Counted from the stretch's first letter, positions 52,332-60,750 are shown. The stretch is DNA of 64,000 nucleotides from Phytohabitans flavus (GCF_011764545.1 NZ_AP022870.1:1038001-1102000); one strand, 5' to 3'. Made by a program: numbers and translations. The notes: generated from the letters alone by a model not told the origin.

Positions 52332-53626
52332 TCACTTTCCTGGTGGCGCAGATCGCCGTCGAACCGGGCTGGGCGGTCGGAACGGTGCCGCTTGACGACC
52401 CGACCTTGGACCGGGACGTGCTGGTGGACCTCGACGGCCGGCCGTGGGTGCCCGGCTCGTCGCTGGCCGGGTCGCTACGCGCCCACCTGCGCGCGCACGA
52501 CGCCACGGCTGGCACCAGCCTGGAAACCACCCTGATGGGCAGCCGCCCCCCAAAGCAGCACGACGAGGCGGCCGACGCCTCCCGGCTGTGGCTGCTGGGC
52601 ACCCGCTTCGACGCCGACCCCACACCCACCGGCAGGCCAGGCGTGGGCGGCGAGCCGCTGCTGGAGACGGTGGGCCAGACCGGCATCGACCGCCGCCGCG
52701 GCGCCGCCACAGCCACATCGTTGCGCTACAGCCGCACCGTGGCCTGCGGCGGGGTGCTCACCGCGTACCTACGCTTCGACGGCGAACTCGACGCCGCGCA
52801 CCTGACGGTCCTGGCCGCGTGGCAGCCGGCCATCGGCCGTGACCGCAGCACCGGCGGCGGCCAGGCCCGGCTGTCCCGCCTGCGCCACGGCACCATCGAC
52901 CCCTGCCTCGCCCGCGGTGCGCGGCTGTGGCTGACCCACCACGGCGAAGCGCTGGTCGCCGCGGTGGCCACCACCGACCTACCCATCGCCGCGGTGACGC
53001 CCGAAGCGTGGCTGGTAGAGGATTTGCTCATCGAGGACGCGCTGCTGGTCGGCGATCCCCGCCCGACCGGGCCCGCCAGCCCCCGCACCCGCGGCGGCCG
53101 GCCACTGATCCCCGGCTCGGCCTGGAAAGGCGTCATCCGGTCCCGGGTGGAGTACATCCTGCGATCCCTGTACGGCGCACACGCCGCCTGCACCCAGCCC
53201 GGCGGCTGCGGAACCTGCCCCACCTGCCACGTGTTCGGCCACCAGAAGGCACGCGGGCTGCTGGCCTTCGCCGACTCCACCATCGACACCACCTGGCAGC
53301 CGGCGACCTCAGTGCGCACCCAGGTCGGCATCGACCGGGTCACCGGCGGATCCCGCGACAGGATGCTGTTCCAAACCGACCCGGTCACCTCCGGCCGGCT
53401 GCAGCTGCGCATCGACGCCCTCGGCCCGGTCGAGGACTGGGTACGGGTAGCGGTCCGGCACGTGCTCCGCGACCTGCACGACGGGCTGATCGGCGTCGGC
53501 TCTCAGGTCACCCGCGGCATGGGCACCCTGCGGCTGGCCAACCCGCCCAACCCACCCGGACCGGTGAACGTGCCAGGCCTGACCGCCCCACCCGGCGAGC
53601 CGACCCGACCGGAGGTGCACGGGTGA
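52328..53626 (+). CDS. Double-domain RAMP (fused Cas7-like) protein
   Basis: 432 residues with two RAMP domains. The first has 'WVPGSSLAGSLRAHLRAHDA' and 'STGGGQARLSRLRHG'; the second has 'LIPGSAWKGVIRSRVEYIL', a Cys cluster 'CGTCPTCHVFGHQKA' and 'GSQVTRGMGTLRL'. G-S-x-x-K-G-x-x-R is the classic RAMP motif. Fused Cas7 proteins occur in III-D and III-E systems, forming two units of the filament. The ATG at 52328 overlaps the csx10-like stop (ATGA). Asp residues that would cut RNA could not be assigned with certainty. Confidence 0.85.
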   Translation: MITFLVAQIAVEPGWAVGTVPLDDPTLDRDVLVDLDGRPWVPGSSLAGSLRAHLRAHDATAGTSLETTLMGSRPPKQHDEAADASRLWLLGTRFDADPTPTGRPGVGGEPLLETVGQTGIDRRRGAATATSLRYSRTVACGGVLTAYLRFDGELDAAHLTVLAAWQPAIGRDRSTGGGQARLSRLRHGTIDPCLARGARLWLTHHGEALVAAVATTDLPIAAVTPEAWLVEDLLIEDALLVGDPRPTGPASPRTRGGRPLIPGSAWKGVIRSRVEYILRSLYGAHAACTQPGGCGTCPTCHVFGHQKARGLLAFADSTIDTTWQPATSVRTQVGIDRVTGGSRDRMLFQTDPVTSGRLQLRIDALGPVEDWVRVAVRHVLRDLHDGLIGVGSQVTRGMGTLRLANPPNPPGPVNVPGLTAPPGEPTRPEVHG

Positions 53627-54048
53627 CCGAACGCCACACCGCCACCCTGCACGGCTACGGCCGCCTGCCCTGGCCCACCCTGGCCGCAGCCCTGCGCGCG
53701 GTACCTACCGCATGGGCCGACTACCACGGATTCCACATCGGCGCATGCCCGGACCAGGCTCCGCCGTACACCCACCTGTGGGCGTGGACCGACGCATGGC
53801 TGCTGCGGGCACGCATCGACGGCCCCTCGGCCATCGTCGGCGCCCTCGAGATCGGCCCTGCGGCCCCGACCGGCCTCACCGCGCTGCATGCCGAGCAGGT
53901 CCGGTACGTGACCCGCACCGCGCACACCTGGCCCGCCGGCGAAAAACGCGTCGGCCCGCTACCAGCACAGGTCGCCGACCAGCAGGTCACCCTGTACGAG
54001 GTGGGCGGGCCGCATCCGATCACCTTCGTCCGGATGGACGGGCGATGA
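53623..54048 (+). CDS. csx19: Csx19-like type III-D subunit
   Basis: A 141-residue protein lying between the double RAMP and the SAVED gene. The visible segments 'TLHGYGRLPWPTLAAALRA', 'HLWAWTDAWLLRARIDG' and 'VTLYEVGGPHPITFVRMDGR' fit the small Csx19 proteins that accompany Csx10 in III-D operons, in size, place and Trp-rich strand. The match is by pattern and position, so less firm than for its neighbours. GTG at 53623 overlaps the upstream stop. Confidence 0.6.
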   Translation: MTERHTATLHGYGRLPWPTLAAALRAVPTAWADYHGFHIGACPDQAPPYTHLWAWTDAWLLRARIDGPSAIVGALEIGPAAPTGLTALHAEQVRYVTRTAHTWPAGEKRVGPLPAQVADQQVTLYEVGGPHPITFVRMDGR

Positions 54049-55130
54049 CCGCGCCACGGACAGCGGTCGCCCGCTGGTGGTGGCAGGCGCGCGGCACCGT
54101 GCTGGTCGCCACCGCGAACTTCGCCGTCGCCGCCACCCTGGCCGGCACCGCCGCGCTACTCGCCCTGGTCGTGCAGGACCTGCTGCCAGTGACCGGACCC
54201 CGACAGCTGTCGCCCACACGGGTGCTATGCCTGGCCGCCACACTCGCCGCGCTGTTCGCGGCCCTCGTCTGGCGCGGGTCAGTACACCAGCGCACCGGCA
54301 CGCTGTTCTACGTGCGGCTGATCGACGACGCCTGGCCAGACTGGCACACCATCCCGCTGCGGGCAGCCAGCCGCCGCCGCATGTCGCTACGGTCGGTCAC
54401 CCGCTGGGCAGACCTGCCCACCCATACCCGTGACGGGACCATCGACCTGGTCGACATGTGCGCCGACGTCGCCGCCGCACTCGAGGCGGTGGTCAACGGC
54501 GACCGGGACGACACCGCCTACACCATCGCCCCCAACATGCCCTGGCCGGCGGCGCTGGCCATCGGCGCCGAACTACCCATCGTGGACAACCTGCGCCTGC
54601 TGGAGCTGCCTGGCCGGCCGGATAGCGCCGGTGACGGCATGCCGGAGGTCGTGTTCCGAATGCCTCAACCGGCCACCGGCGGCGCCGCGCTGCCCTCGGC
54701 GACGACACGCCGCACCACCGGGAGGAGGGTCGGGCTCCTGCTCACCTTCACAGGCCGCGGTCTGGACCCGGACACCGTCTTCGACGGGATGGACGTCGGC
54801 GAGTTCTACGAACTCGGCCCGGCAGCCCTGGGCGTGGCCCGACACGCCGGTCCCGGGTTCACCAGCGCACAGCTGGCCACCCTCGCCCGGTCCCTGCCAC
54901 CGGCCGTCGCCGCGATCAAACAGGCCACCACCGGGCGGGAGCTTGTCGTGGCCGCCGCCATGCCCAAAACCCTGGCCATGGCGCTGGGCTGGTGCCTGGC
55001 CCAAGGTGACTGCCGGTTCTTCGCCGGCACCCACCTGCTGCACTGCGTCGACACCAAATCCGGACACTGTATGCCGATGCGGGTCCACCCGGCACAACCG
55101 GTAAACTGCCGCACCGGTCAGGAGGCGTGA
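54045..55130 (+). CDS. Two-TM SAVED-domain protein, putative membrane effector
   Basis: A 361-residue protein with two N-terminal TM helices ('LVATANFAVAATLAGTAALL' and 'RVLCLAATLAALFAALVW') and a cytoplasmic part. From about 180 to the end it has a SAVED-domain pattern: 'RVGLLLTFTGRGLDPDTVF', 'ELVVAAAMPKTLAMALGWCL' and the closing 'MPMRVHP'. SAVED domains bind cyclic oligonucleotides in CBASS and type III CRISPR. Here Cas10 would supply the signal and the TM part would act on the membrane. No nuclease domain is present. ATGA overlap with the csx19-like gene, and cas6 follows. Confidence 0.78.
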   Translation: MTAPRTAVARWWWQARGTVLVATANFAVAATLAGTAALLALVVQDLLPVTGPRQLSPTRVLCLAATLAALFAALVWRGSVHQRTGTLFYVRLIDDAWPDWHTIPLRAASRRRMSLRSVTRWADLPTHTRDGTIDLVDMCADVAAALEAVVNGDRDDTAYTIAPNMPWPAALAIGAELPIVDNLRLLELPGRPDSAGDGMPEVVFRMPQPATGGAALPSATTRRTTGRRVGLLLTFTGRGLDPDTVFDGMDVGEFYELGPAALGVARHAGPGFTSAQLATLARSLPPAVAAIKQATTGRELVVAAAMPKTLAMALGWCLAQGDCRFFAGTHLLHCVDTKSGHCMPMRVHPAQPVNCRTGQEA

Positions 55131-55131
55131 G

Positions 55132-55902
55132 ATGCCCAGCCGCTGGCGTCTGCTGCTGCCCGGGATCGACCCCGCCACGGTGCGGCTGGAGCACCTGCAC
55201 GCGGTCGTCTGCCGATGGCTGGACGACAGCGACGAAGCGCACCGGGCACAGACCAAGCCCTACTCGGTGTCCCCGCCGATCGCCGCGACCGGCGGGACCG
55301 CGGTCGAGATCGGGTTGCTCACCGAACCACCAGCCGACCGGCTGTGCCAGCAGGCCCAAGCCGGGACCCGGGTCCGGCTGGGCTCGTCCTGGTCGACCCT
55401 GCACACCGCGCCGCAACAGGTTACGGCCGAATCATGGCAGGCACTGGCCGACATCAGCGACACCAACGGCGACCAGGCGTGGTGCCTACGGTTCCTCACC
55501 CCGACCACGTTCCGGCGCGGCAACTCCTTCACCCCGGCGCCGACGCTGCCGGCGATCCTCGGCTCGCTGCGCCGCTCGTGGCGCGACTTCGCACCGCCAG
55601 ACCTGCCACCGCTGGTGCTGGACCTGTCGGCCGATCCGGTGTGGTTGACCGACATCGACGTGGCCAGCCAGACCGTGCGCGTCAACGACCGGGTGATATC
55701 CGGGTTCACCGGCCGACTACGGTTCGTCTGCGACACCGACAGCCAGGCCGCCGCCAGCGTGGAAAGGCTGGTGCGCTTGGCCGCATACGCCGGCATCGGC
55801 GCCCACACCACCCGCGGGTTCGGGCTGAACCGCCGGGAGCCGACCTGGACACCGGCACCATCGCGCCGCCCCCAAGCCCGGCGGCCTGTCCCGCAGGGAT
55901 GA
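55132..55902 (+). CDS. cas6: CRISPR-associated endoribonuclease Cas6
   Basis: A 256-residue protein with a RAMP-like C-terminus typical of Cas6: 'GRLRFVCDTDSQAAASVERL', 'LVRLAAYAGIGAHTTRGFG', the G-x-G-x-H-T-x-x-G-x-G loop, and an N-terminal strand with a His-rich segment ('LEHLHAVVCRWLDDS'). It cleaves the repeat RNA below its hairpin. Ribosome-binding site GTCAGGAGG before the ATG. The stop overlaps the ATG of the RT-Cas1 remnant, so cas6 and RT-cas1 were coupled. Confidence 0.88.
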   Translation: MPSRWRLLLPGIDPATVRLEHLHAVVCRWLDDSDEAHRAQTKPYSVSPPIAATGGTAVEIGLLTEPPADRLCQQAQAGTRVRLGSSWSTLHTAPQQVTAESWQALADISDTNGDQAWCLRFLTPTTFRRGNSFTPAPTLPAILGSLRRSWRDFAPPDLPPLVLDLSADPVWLTDIDVASQTVRVNDRVISGFTGRLRFVCDTDSQAAASVERLVRLAAYAGIGAHTTRGFGLNRREPTWTPAPSRRPQARRPVPQG

Positions 55903-56057
55903 GCCTGGGCGCCCTGCACGCGGCCGCGACCGCCGTCGAAGCGTTGACCGCGGCATGGCAGGAACTGCTCGCCGACGACCGAACGGACGGCATGGTCTCG
56001 CCCGGCACAGCCCGGGTGTCGTCGCTCACGGAATTCCCCGGGTCTGGGCTCACGTAA
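55899..56057 (+). pseudogene. RT-Cas1 gene, N-terminal fragment cut by IS21-type insertion
   Basis: An ATG overlapping the cas6 stop opens 'MSLGALHAAATAVEALTAAW' and 'QELLADDRTDGMVSPGTAR', the first ~39 residues of a CRISPR-associated reverse transcriptase-type protein. The frame then enters the IS21-type element at about 56016 and stops at 56057. Beyond the element (58918) the reading resumes as 'FAAEADERIAHLAVALADD'. Thus the insertion fell just after 'SPGTAR'. The native gene would continue RT-Cas1. Confidence 0.75.
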
Positions 56058-56087
56058 TTCCCCAGGGTGTGGCCCTCGGTTGATGTT

Positions 56088-56864
56088 CTACTTGGTGCCG
56101 GTCGGTGTTGTCGAGCCGGCTCGGCCGGGTCGTTTGTTGGGGCGGTAGCTGGGTCCGTTCATGAAGACCTGGTGGCTGGTGTTGATGAGCCGGTCCAGCA
56201 GCGATTCGGCGACGACGGGGTTGGGGAACAGCGGATACCAGTCGGCCGGTGACCGGTTCGAGGTGGCGATCAAGGACCGGCCGGCCTGGGCGCGTTCGGA
56301 GATGAGTTCGTAGAGGTCGTCGGCCTGTTGGGCAGTCAGTTCGCGCATGGCGAAGTCGTCCAGGATCAGCAACGCGGGACGGGCGAGCTCGGCGAGGCGG
56401 CGGGGCCAGGTGCGGTCGGCGTGGCCGCCGGCGAGGTCGGCTAGGGCGCGGCTGGTTTTGGTGAAGCGGACGTCGGCGCCGCGGCGGATGGCGAGGTGCC
56501 CGAGGGCTTGCGCTATATGGGTTTTGCCGACGCCGACCGGGCCGTGCAGGATGACCGACTCGCCGGCCTGCAGCCAGCGCAGCGCGGCCAGGTCGCGGAT
56601 CTGCGCGGCGGGCAGTTTCGGGCTGGTGTGAAAGTCGAACTCCTCCAGGGTGGTGGTCTGGTCGAAGCGGGCGCGGCGCAGCCGGCGTTGCATGCCCATG
56701 GTTTCCCGGCGGGTGATCTCGTCGTGGCAGAGCACCTGCAGGAACTCCAGGTGGCCGAGCTCGCCGGCTTGGGCTTGGGCCAGGCGGGCGTTGAGGGTGT
56801 GCAGCATGCCGGAGAGCTTCAACGCGCGCAGGCTGTCGTGCAGCGCGGTGTCGACGATGGTCAC
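56088..56864 (-). CDS. istB: IstB-type ATPase helper of IS21
   Basis: A 258-residue AAA+ protein: Walker A 'ILHGPVGVGKTHIAQALGH', Walker B 'PALLILDDFAMRELT', sensor 'GRSLIATSNRSPADWYP'. N-terminal domain includes 'LKLSGMLHTLNARLAQAQAG' and the IstB-type 'RRETMGMQRRLRRARF'. It selects target DNA and activates the IstA transposase. GTG at 56864 overlaps the middle ORF (GTGA). Full length. Confidence 0.92.
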   Translation of the reverse strand: MTIVDTALHDSLRALKLSGMLHTLNARLAQAQAGELGHLEFLQVLCHDEITRRETMGMQRRLRRARFDQTTTLEEFDFHTSPKLPAAQIRDLAALRWLQAGESVILHGPVGVGKTHIAQALGHLAIRRGADVRFTKTSRALADLAGGHADRTWPRRLAELARPALLILDDFAMRELTAQQADDLYELISERAQAGRSLIATSNRSPADWYPLFPNPVVAESLLDRLINTSHQVFMNGPSYRPNKRPGRAGSTTPTGTK

Positions 56865-57073
56865 GAGGTCTCCTTGGGCTGGTAGAGGAAGTGGTGCAGG
56901 GCGGCCATCAGGTCGGCCCAGTCGGTGCCGGCCGGGCGGGGAAAACCGTTGCGCTGCAACACTTCGGCGACGTCGTGCAGCAGGCCGTAGGTGAACCGGG
57001 GATCTGCTCCGCCGGGCTGGGGCAGCGGGTAGGCCGGCTGCGGCGCCGTCGCCGTGGTGGTCTGGTCGGTCAT
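56861..57073 (-). CDS. Small accessory ORF of the IS21 element (70 aa)
   Basis: Between istA and istB, overlapping each by four bases (ATGA and GTGA). The protein begins 'MTDQTTTATAPQPAYPLPQP', then a soluble helical part 'LHDVAEVLQRNGFPRP' and 'DLMAALHHFLYQP'. Coupling to both transposition genes argues for a real gene. The function is unknown and IS21 elements usually lack it. Confidence 0.6.
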   Translation of the reverse strand: MTDQTTTATAPQPAYPLPQPGGADPRFTYGLLHDVAEVLQRNGFPRPAGTDWADLMAALHHFLYQPKETS

Positions 57074-58743
57074 GCCAGCACTCCCGCTGCGGCGCTGGGC
57101 TGCTCGTCGTCACCAGCGTCGCCGCGGTCGTCGTCCGCGATGACCGTGTCCATGTCGAGCGTGACGTTCGGGGTGGGCAGGGGGATGACGTTCGCGAACA
57201 GCTGCGAAGGGCCGTGCAGGTGCGCTGCGGCGCCGCCGTCACCAGCGGACGGTGGTGGCGGGTCGGTCTCGGCGCCGGCGACCAGGATGCCTTTGACCGT
57301 GCGGTAGGACGGGTCGCCAGCCGCGATCGCCTTGGTGCAGGCGGCCTCGAGACGGGCGGTGCCGTGCTTGTCGGCCAGTCCGAGCACGCCCTGCGCGGCG
57401 CGGAGCCGGAACAGAGCGTTGACCTCCAGAAGCCCGGCGATGACCTGAGCGCAGGCGGGGCCGATCTCGGCGGAGCGGGTGCGGCACCAGGTCGGCGTCC
57501 GCATCCGGAACGCGATCTTCTCGGGCGGATAGTGCCCGAAGTCGGTCTGCTTGCCTTGTGGCTTGCGGCCGTGCGTGGCGATCAGTTGTCCCTTGTGGAA
57601 GATCTGGACCACCAGCGGTGTCTCGCGGGCGTCGACACGCTGGCCGATGAACCGCCACGGCACCGAGTAGATCGTCTTACCGACCTTGGCGTGGATGTCC
57701 GGTCCCACCACCGCCGTCGACCACGTCGCCAACGCGAACGCCTTGCCAGGCAACGGTTGCAGCACTTCTGCTTCGACAGCCGCGAACACGGACGCCGGCG
57801 CCGCACCGCCCAGCGGCCGGCAGGACCTGCGGCCGGCGACCTCGGCGCACCACTGGGTCGCAGCGGCCTGCATCGCCTCCAGCGACGCGAACTGGCGACC
57901 GCGCCAGAAACTGTCCCGGATATACGGCATCGGCCGCTCGATGCGGGCCTTGTCCCGCGGCTTGCCGCGTCGGGCCGGGTCGACTAGCACCCCGTAGTGG
58001 GCGGCCAGTTCAGCATAGGAGCGGTTGATCTTCGGGTCGTAGAGGTCAGGCTTGTCCACCCCGGTGCGCAGGTTGTCCGGCACCAGCCGCCGCGGCGTGC
58101 CACCGAAGAACGCGAACGCCTCGATGTGTGCCTCGGTCCAGGCCCGCTGATCCATGGTCAGGACCGGCCGCACGAACATGTGCCGCGAACACGCAAGGAC
58201 CATGGCGAACGCCCACACTCGACGCCGCTTGCCGGTCGCCGAATCTACCCAATGGCCCAGATGCCCGTAGTCGATCTGGGCCTCCTCACCCGGCGGGAAG
58301 TCCGTCTCATCGCGCAGCACCACGACCCGGTCCCGGCGCACCTGTTCCGGCAGGTTCGCCGCCACATACCGCTTCAACGACGCCACCGACGCGGTCAGGC
58401 CGTGCTCGTCCCGCAGCCGCTGGTGGATCGTCGCCTGCGTCACCCCCAACTTCAGCTGGGCAGTGATGTACTCGTGATGCTTAGCGATCTGCGGCCAGGT
58501 CACCTGCCGCAACCGGGTATCGGCCAACTGAGGGAACCACCGCGTCACCAGCGCCGCCCAGTCCTGCTGACTCATCGCCGGCCCACCCGGCACGAACCCA
58601 GCCGCGACCGCCGGGGCCAGGTACTTGCGGATCGTCTTACGATCCACACCCAGCGACGTGCCCACCTCGCTGATCGACCGGCCCGCGTACCAGTGGATGA
58701 AGATCTCGGTCACATCGACCACGTCGAACGTTCTCCTCGCCAT
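57070..58743 (-). CDS. istA: IstA-type transposase of IS21
   Basis: About 557 residues: an N-terminal HTH ('WYAGRSISEVGTSLGVDRKT'), a second DNA-binding part ('LGVTQATIHQRLRDEHGL'), and an rve integrase core with D in 'GEEAQIDYGHLGHWVD', D in 'RLVPDNLRTGVDKP' and E in 'RDKARIERPMPYIRDSFW'. The C-terminal beta part and an Asp/Ala-rich tail follow. The ATG at 58743 is used; a GTG at 58755 adds four residues. Appears intact. Confidence 0.92.
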   Translation of the reverse strand: MARRTFDVVDVTEIFIHWYAGRSISEVGTSLGVDRKTIRKYLAPAVAAGFVPGGPAMSQQDWAALVTRWFPQLADTRLRQVTWPQIAKHHEYITAQLKLGVTQATIHQRLRDEHGLTASVASLKRYVAANLPEQVRRDRVVVLRDETDFPPGEEAQIDYGHLGHWVDSATGKRRRVWAFAMVLACSRHMFVRPVLTMDQRAWTEAHIEAFAFFGGTPRRLVPDNLRTGVDKPDLYDPKINRSYAELAAHYGVLVDPARRGKPRDKARIERPMPYIRDSFWRGRQFASLEAMQAAATQWCAEVAGRRSCRPLGGAAPASVFAAVEAEVLQPLPGKAFALATWSTAVVGPDIHAKVGKTIYSVPWRFIGQRVDARETPLVVQIFHKGQLIATHGRKPQGKQTDFGHYPPEKIAFRMRTPTWCRTRSAEIGPACAQVIAGLLEVNALFRLRAAQGVLGLADKHGTARLEAACTKAIAAGDPSYRTVKGILVAGAETDPPPPSAGDGGAAAHLHGPSQLFANVIPLPTPNVTLDMDTVIADDDRGDAGDDEQPSAAAGVLA

Positions 58744-58917
58744 CAGCTCCCTCACCCGTCACCCGGACAAGGGAGAACTCTTCAAGATCGCGAGGACCAC
58801 CCCACTGGGAGCCCTAGGCGCCCAGGCGCCTCACCTGGGGAATTAGGTGAGCGAGCGGGTGGGGAATTACGTGAGCGTCAGACCGCTACAGGTGGGGAAT
58901 TACGTGAGCGCCGACAC

Positions 58918-59592
58918 GGTTCGCCGCCGAGGCGGACGAACGGATCGCACACCTCGCCGTCGCACTGGCCGACGACACCTTCCAGCCACGGCCATTGACC
59001 TCGGTCGAGATCCCTTAGGACGACGGCGGCGTACGCCGGCTCGCCATTCCTCCCGTGGCCGACCGCCTGGTCGAGAAGGCCATCGCCGCGGTCCTGTCCC
59101 CGGTGATCGATCCCTGGCTGGGGCCGTCGTCGTTCGCTACCGGCCAGGACTCGGGGTCACCGGCGCGGTGCAACAGGTGTGCCGGCTGCGCGGCGAGGGA
59201 CTGGGCCTGGCACAGGGCGCACCGCTATCGCCGCTGTTGTCCAACCTGGCCCTGGAACAAACTCGACGACCAGGTACGCGACGCCAGGTTTCCGCTGGTC
59301 CGCTACGGCGACGACATGCTGCTACTGGCCAGCTCGCAGGCCGAGGCAAGGGAAGGGCTGAAGGTAGTGACCGAGGCTGCCAAACAGATCCGCATGGATG
59401 TCGGCGACGCAGCGGTGATGTCGTTCGAGACCGGGTTCTGCTTCCTCGGTGAGGACTTCGGGCCCCGGTACCCGCCAGTAATCGACGACCACCGCATCGT
59501 CGAGCCGGCCACCCGCACCGTCTACGTCAGCGTGCCCGGCGCTGGCGTACGCATCGAGGCCGGGCGGCTGGTCGTCGAGTCCCCGGACGACG
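58918..59592 (+). pseudogene. RT-Cas1 remnant: reverse transcriptase and start of Cas1
   Basis: Reading across frames gives a CRISPR-associated RT: 'FAAEADERIAHLAVALADD', a TAG in 'EIP*DDGGVRRLAIPPVADR', 'LVEKAIAAVLSPVIDPWLG', 'GLAQGAPLSPLLSNLALE' and the catalytic 'FPLVRYGDDMLLLA' (Y-x-D-D). About 85 codons with palm motif A are missing between 'VTGAVQQV' and 'CRLRGEGLGLAQG'. Then 'GFCFLGEDFGPRYPP' and 'RTVYVSVPGAGVRIEAGRLV' open the Cas1 domain, which stops after 'VESPDD' at about 59590 against an inverted, truncated HTH gene. Nonsense codon, deletion and several shifts make it dead. Confidence 0.85.
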
Positions 59593-59594
59593 AT

Positions 59595-59807
59595 CGAGGC
59601 GATCATCTTCTCGGACGGGTACGGTCCGCGCTTCCGCTCAAGCCGCGCGTAGTAATCGGTAGACATGTGGCACAGCGAGGCCGCCTCTTCCCGCCGTAGC
59701 CCGTCGGTCCTGCGGCGCTGTCCGCGCGGAAGGCCGACGTCCTCGGGTTGCAGCCACTCCCGCCGGCGCCGAAGGAACTCAGCCAGACCGGCCCGATCAA
59801 TCACCAA
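59595..59807 (-). pseudogene. XRE/MmyB-like HTH regulator, truncated at a rearrangement junction
   Basis: The first ~71 residues are a clean HTH start: 'MVIDRAGLAEFLRRRREWLQ', 'TDGLRREEAASLCHMSTDYY' and 'ARLERKRGPYPSEKMIASI', as in MmyB-like regulators (L-R-R-E-E-x-A and D-Y-Y-x-R-L-E-x-x-R). It then runs into the reverse strand of the RT-Cas1 remnant, so the ligand-binding remainder is gone. The junction at about 59590 cuts both genes. Confidence 0.8.
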
Positions 59808-60129
59808 TGCGCTGTCCTTTCTCGGTGCTACCCATTCCTACCGTCCGGCGCACTCGAGCAGCCACGGATTGCCGATCCCCCTTCTCGGCAACACGGCGGC
59901 CCCGCGATTTACGGACCAGCCAAGGCGCGTCACCATCGATCAGCGCAACGTCCTGTCCGGAGGTCGTGGATCCGGCGGCGGGCCCAGCGTCGCAAGCCCT
60001 AAGCCTGGGATCGACAAGTCCTGCCAGGCATCGGCGCCGGTGTTCACAGTGGGACGAGCACCCGGGCCGAGCGGCTATGCCGACGGGTTCCGGTGTGTCC
60101 CATCCGGCGGGCAAACCCGGGGAGAGTTG
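59808..60129. other. Intergenic region before molybdenum operon 2
   Basis: About 322 bp between the truncated regulator (minus) and the second 2Fe-2S gene (plus). It should contain the promoter of operon 2. No hairpin, repeat or gene with good coding character was found. GGGGAGAG lies before the ATG at 60130. Confidence 0.4.
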
Positions 60130-60750
60130 ATGAATCCAGATGATGATGACGTCGGCCACAGCCGGTCGGGTGTGTCCCGGCGAACCGTGCTGGGTAGCAC
60201 TGGCGCCGTTGCGGTAGCGGGGTCGCTGCTTGCGACGGCGACGGCGGCGGACGCGGCGGTGGCCCCTGACGCCGTCGGCGCGCCTGTGGTGACAGTACGG
60301 GTCAAGGTCAACGGCGAGCTGCGCACGGTGCAGGTGGACCCGCGGGTCACACTGCTCGATACGCTCCGCGAAAGGCTCGGCCTGCACGGGACGAAGAAGG
60401 GTTGTGACCGGGGTCAGTGCGGGGCGTGCACCGTGCACGTCGACGGTCGGCGCGTGTTGTCCTGCCTGACGCTGGCGGCGACGACCGACGGGCGTGAGGT
60501 CACCACGATCGAGGGTCTTGCTCGGGGTGACCGGCTGCATCCGATGCAGCAGGCCTTTGTCGAGCGTGACGGTTTGCAGTGTGGTTTCTGTACTCCCGGG
60601 CAGATCATGTCGGCGGTCGGCATGGTCCAGGAAGGCAAGGCAAGCTCCGACGAGGAGATCCGCGAACGTATGTCGGGCAACATCTGCCGGTGCAGTTGCT
60701 ATCCGCGCATCGTGGACGCGATCAAAGACGCGCAGAAGGTGATGCGCTGA
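60130..60750 (+). CDS. Molybdenum hydroxylase small subunit, [2Fe-2S], Tat-exported type (operon 2)
   Basis: A 206-residue paralogue of the 2814 gene with leader 'VSRRTVLGSTGAVAVAGSLL' (twin arginine) and the same Cys sets: 'GCDRGQCGAC' with the partner in 'VLSCLTLA', and 'CGFC' with 'ICRC'. The two are nearly identical around the clusters and diverge in the leader and C-terminus. The ATG at 60130 follows GGGGAGAG. The stop overlaps the FAD subunit by one base (TGATG), as in operon 1. Confidence 0.93.
   Translation: MNPDDDDVGHSRSGVSRRTVLGSTGAVAVAGSLLATATAADAAVAPDAVGAPVVTVRVKVNGELRTVQVDPRVTLLDTLRERLGLHGTKKGCDRGQCGACTVHVDGRRVLSCLTLAATTDGREVTTIEGLARGDRLHPMQQAFVERDGLQCGFCTPGQIMSAVGMVQEGKASSDEEIRERMSGNICRCSCYPRIVDAIKDAQKVMR

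Larger units (their letters stand above)
56016..58917 (-). mobile_element. IS21-family insertion sequence (about 2.9 kb) within RT-Cas1
   Basis: The ends are inverted: the left reads GTGTCGTCGCTCACGGAATT, the right as reverse complement GTGTCGGCGCTCACGTAATT. Inside the ends are further copies of the 16-mer GCTCACGTAATTCCCC, two on the left (56024, 56048) and three on the right, in reverse (58837, 58861, 58894), the multiple terminal repeats usual for IS21. It carries istA, istB and a 70-residue middle ORF on the minus strand. Flanks suggest a target duplication of only 2-3 bases (CGG). Confidence 0.87.
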
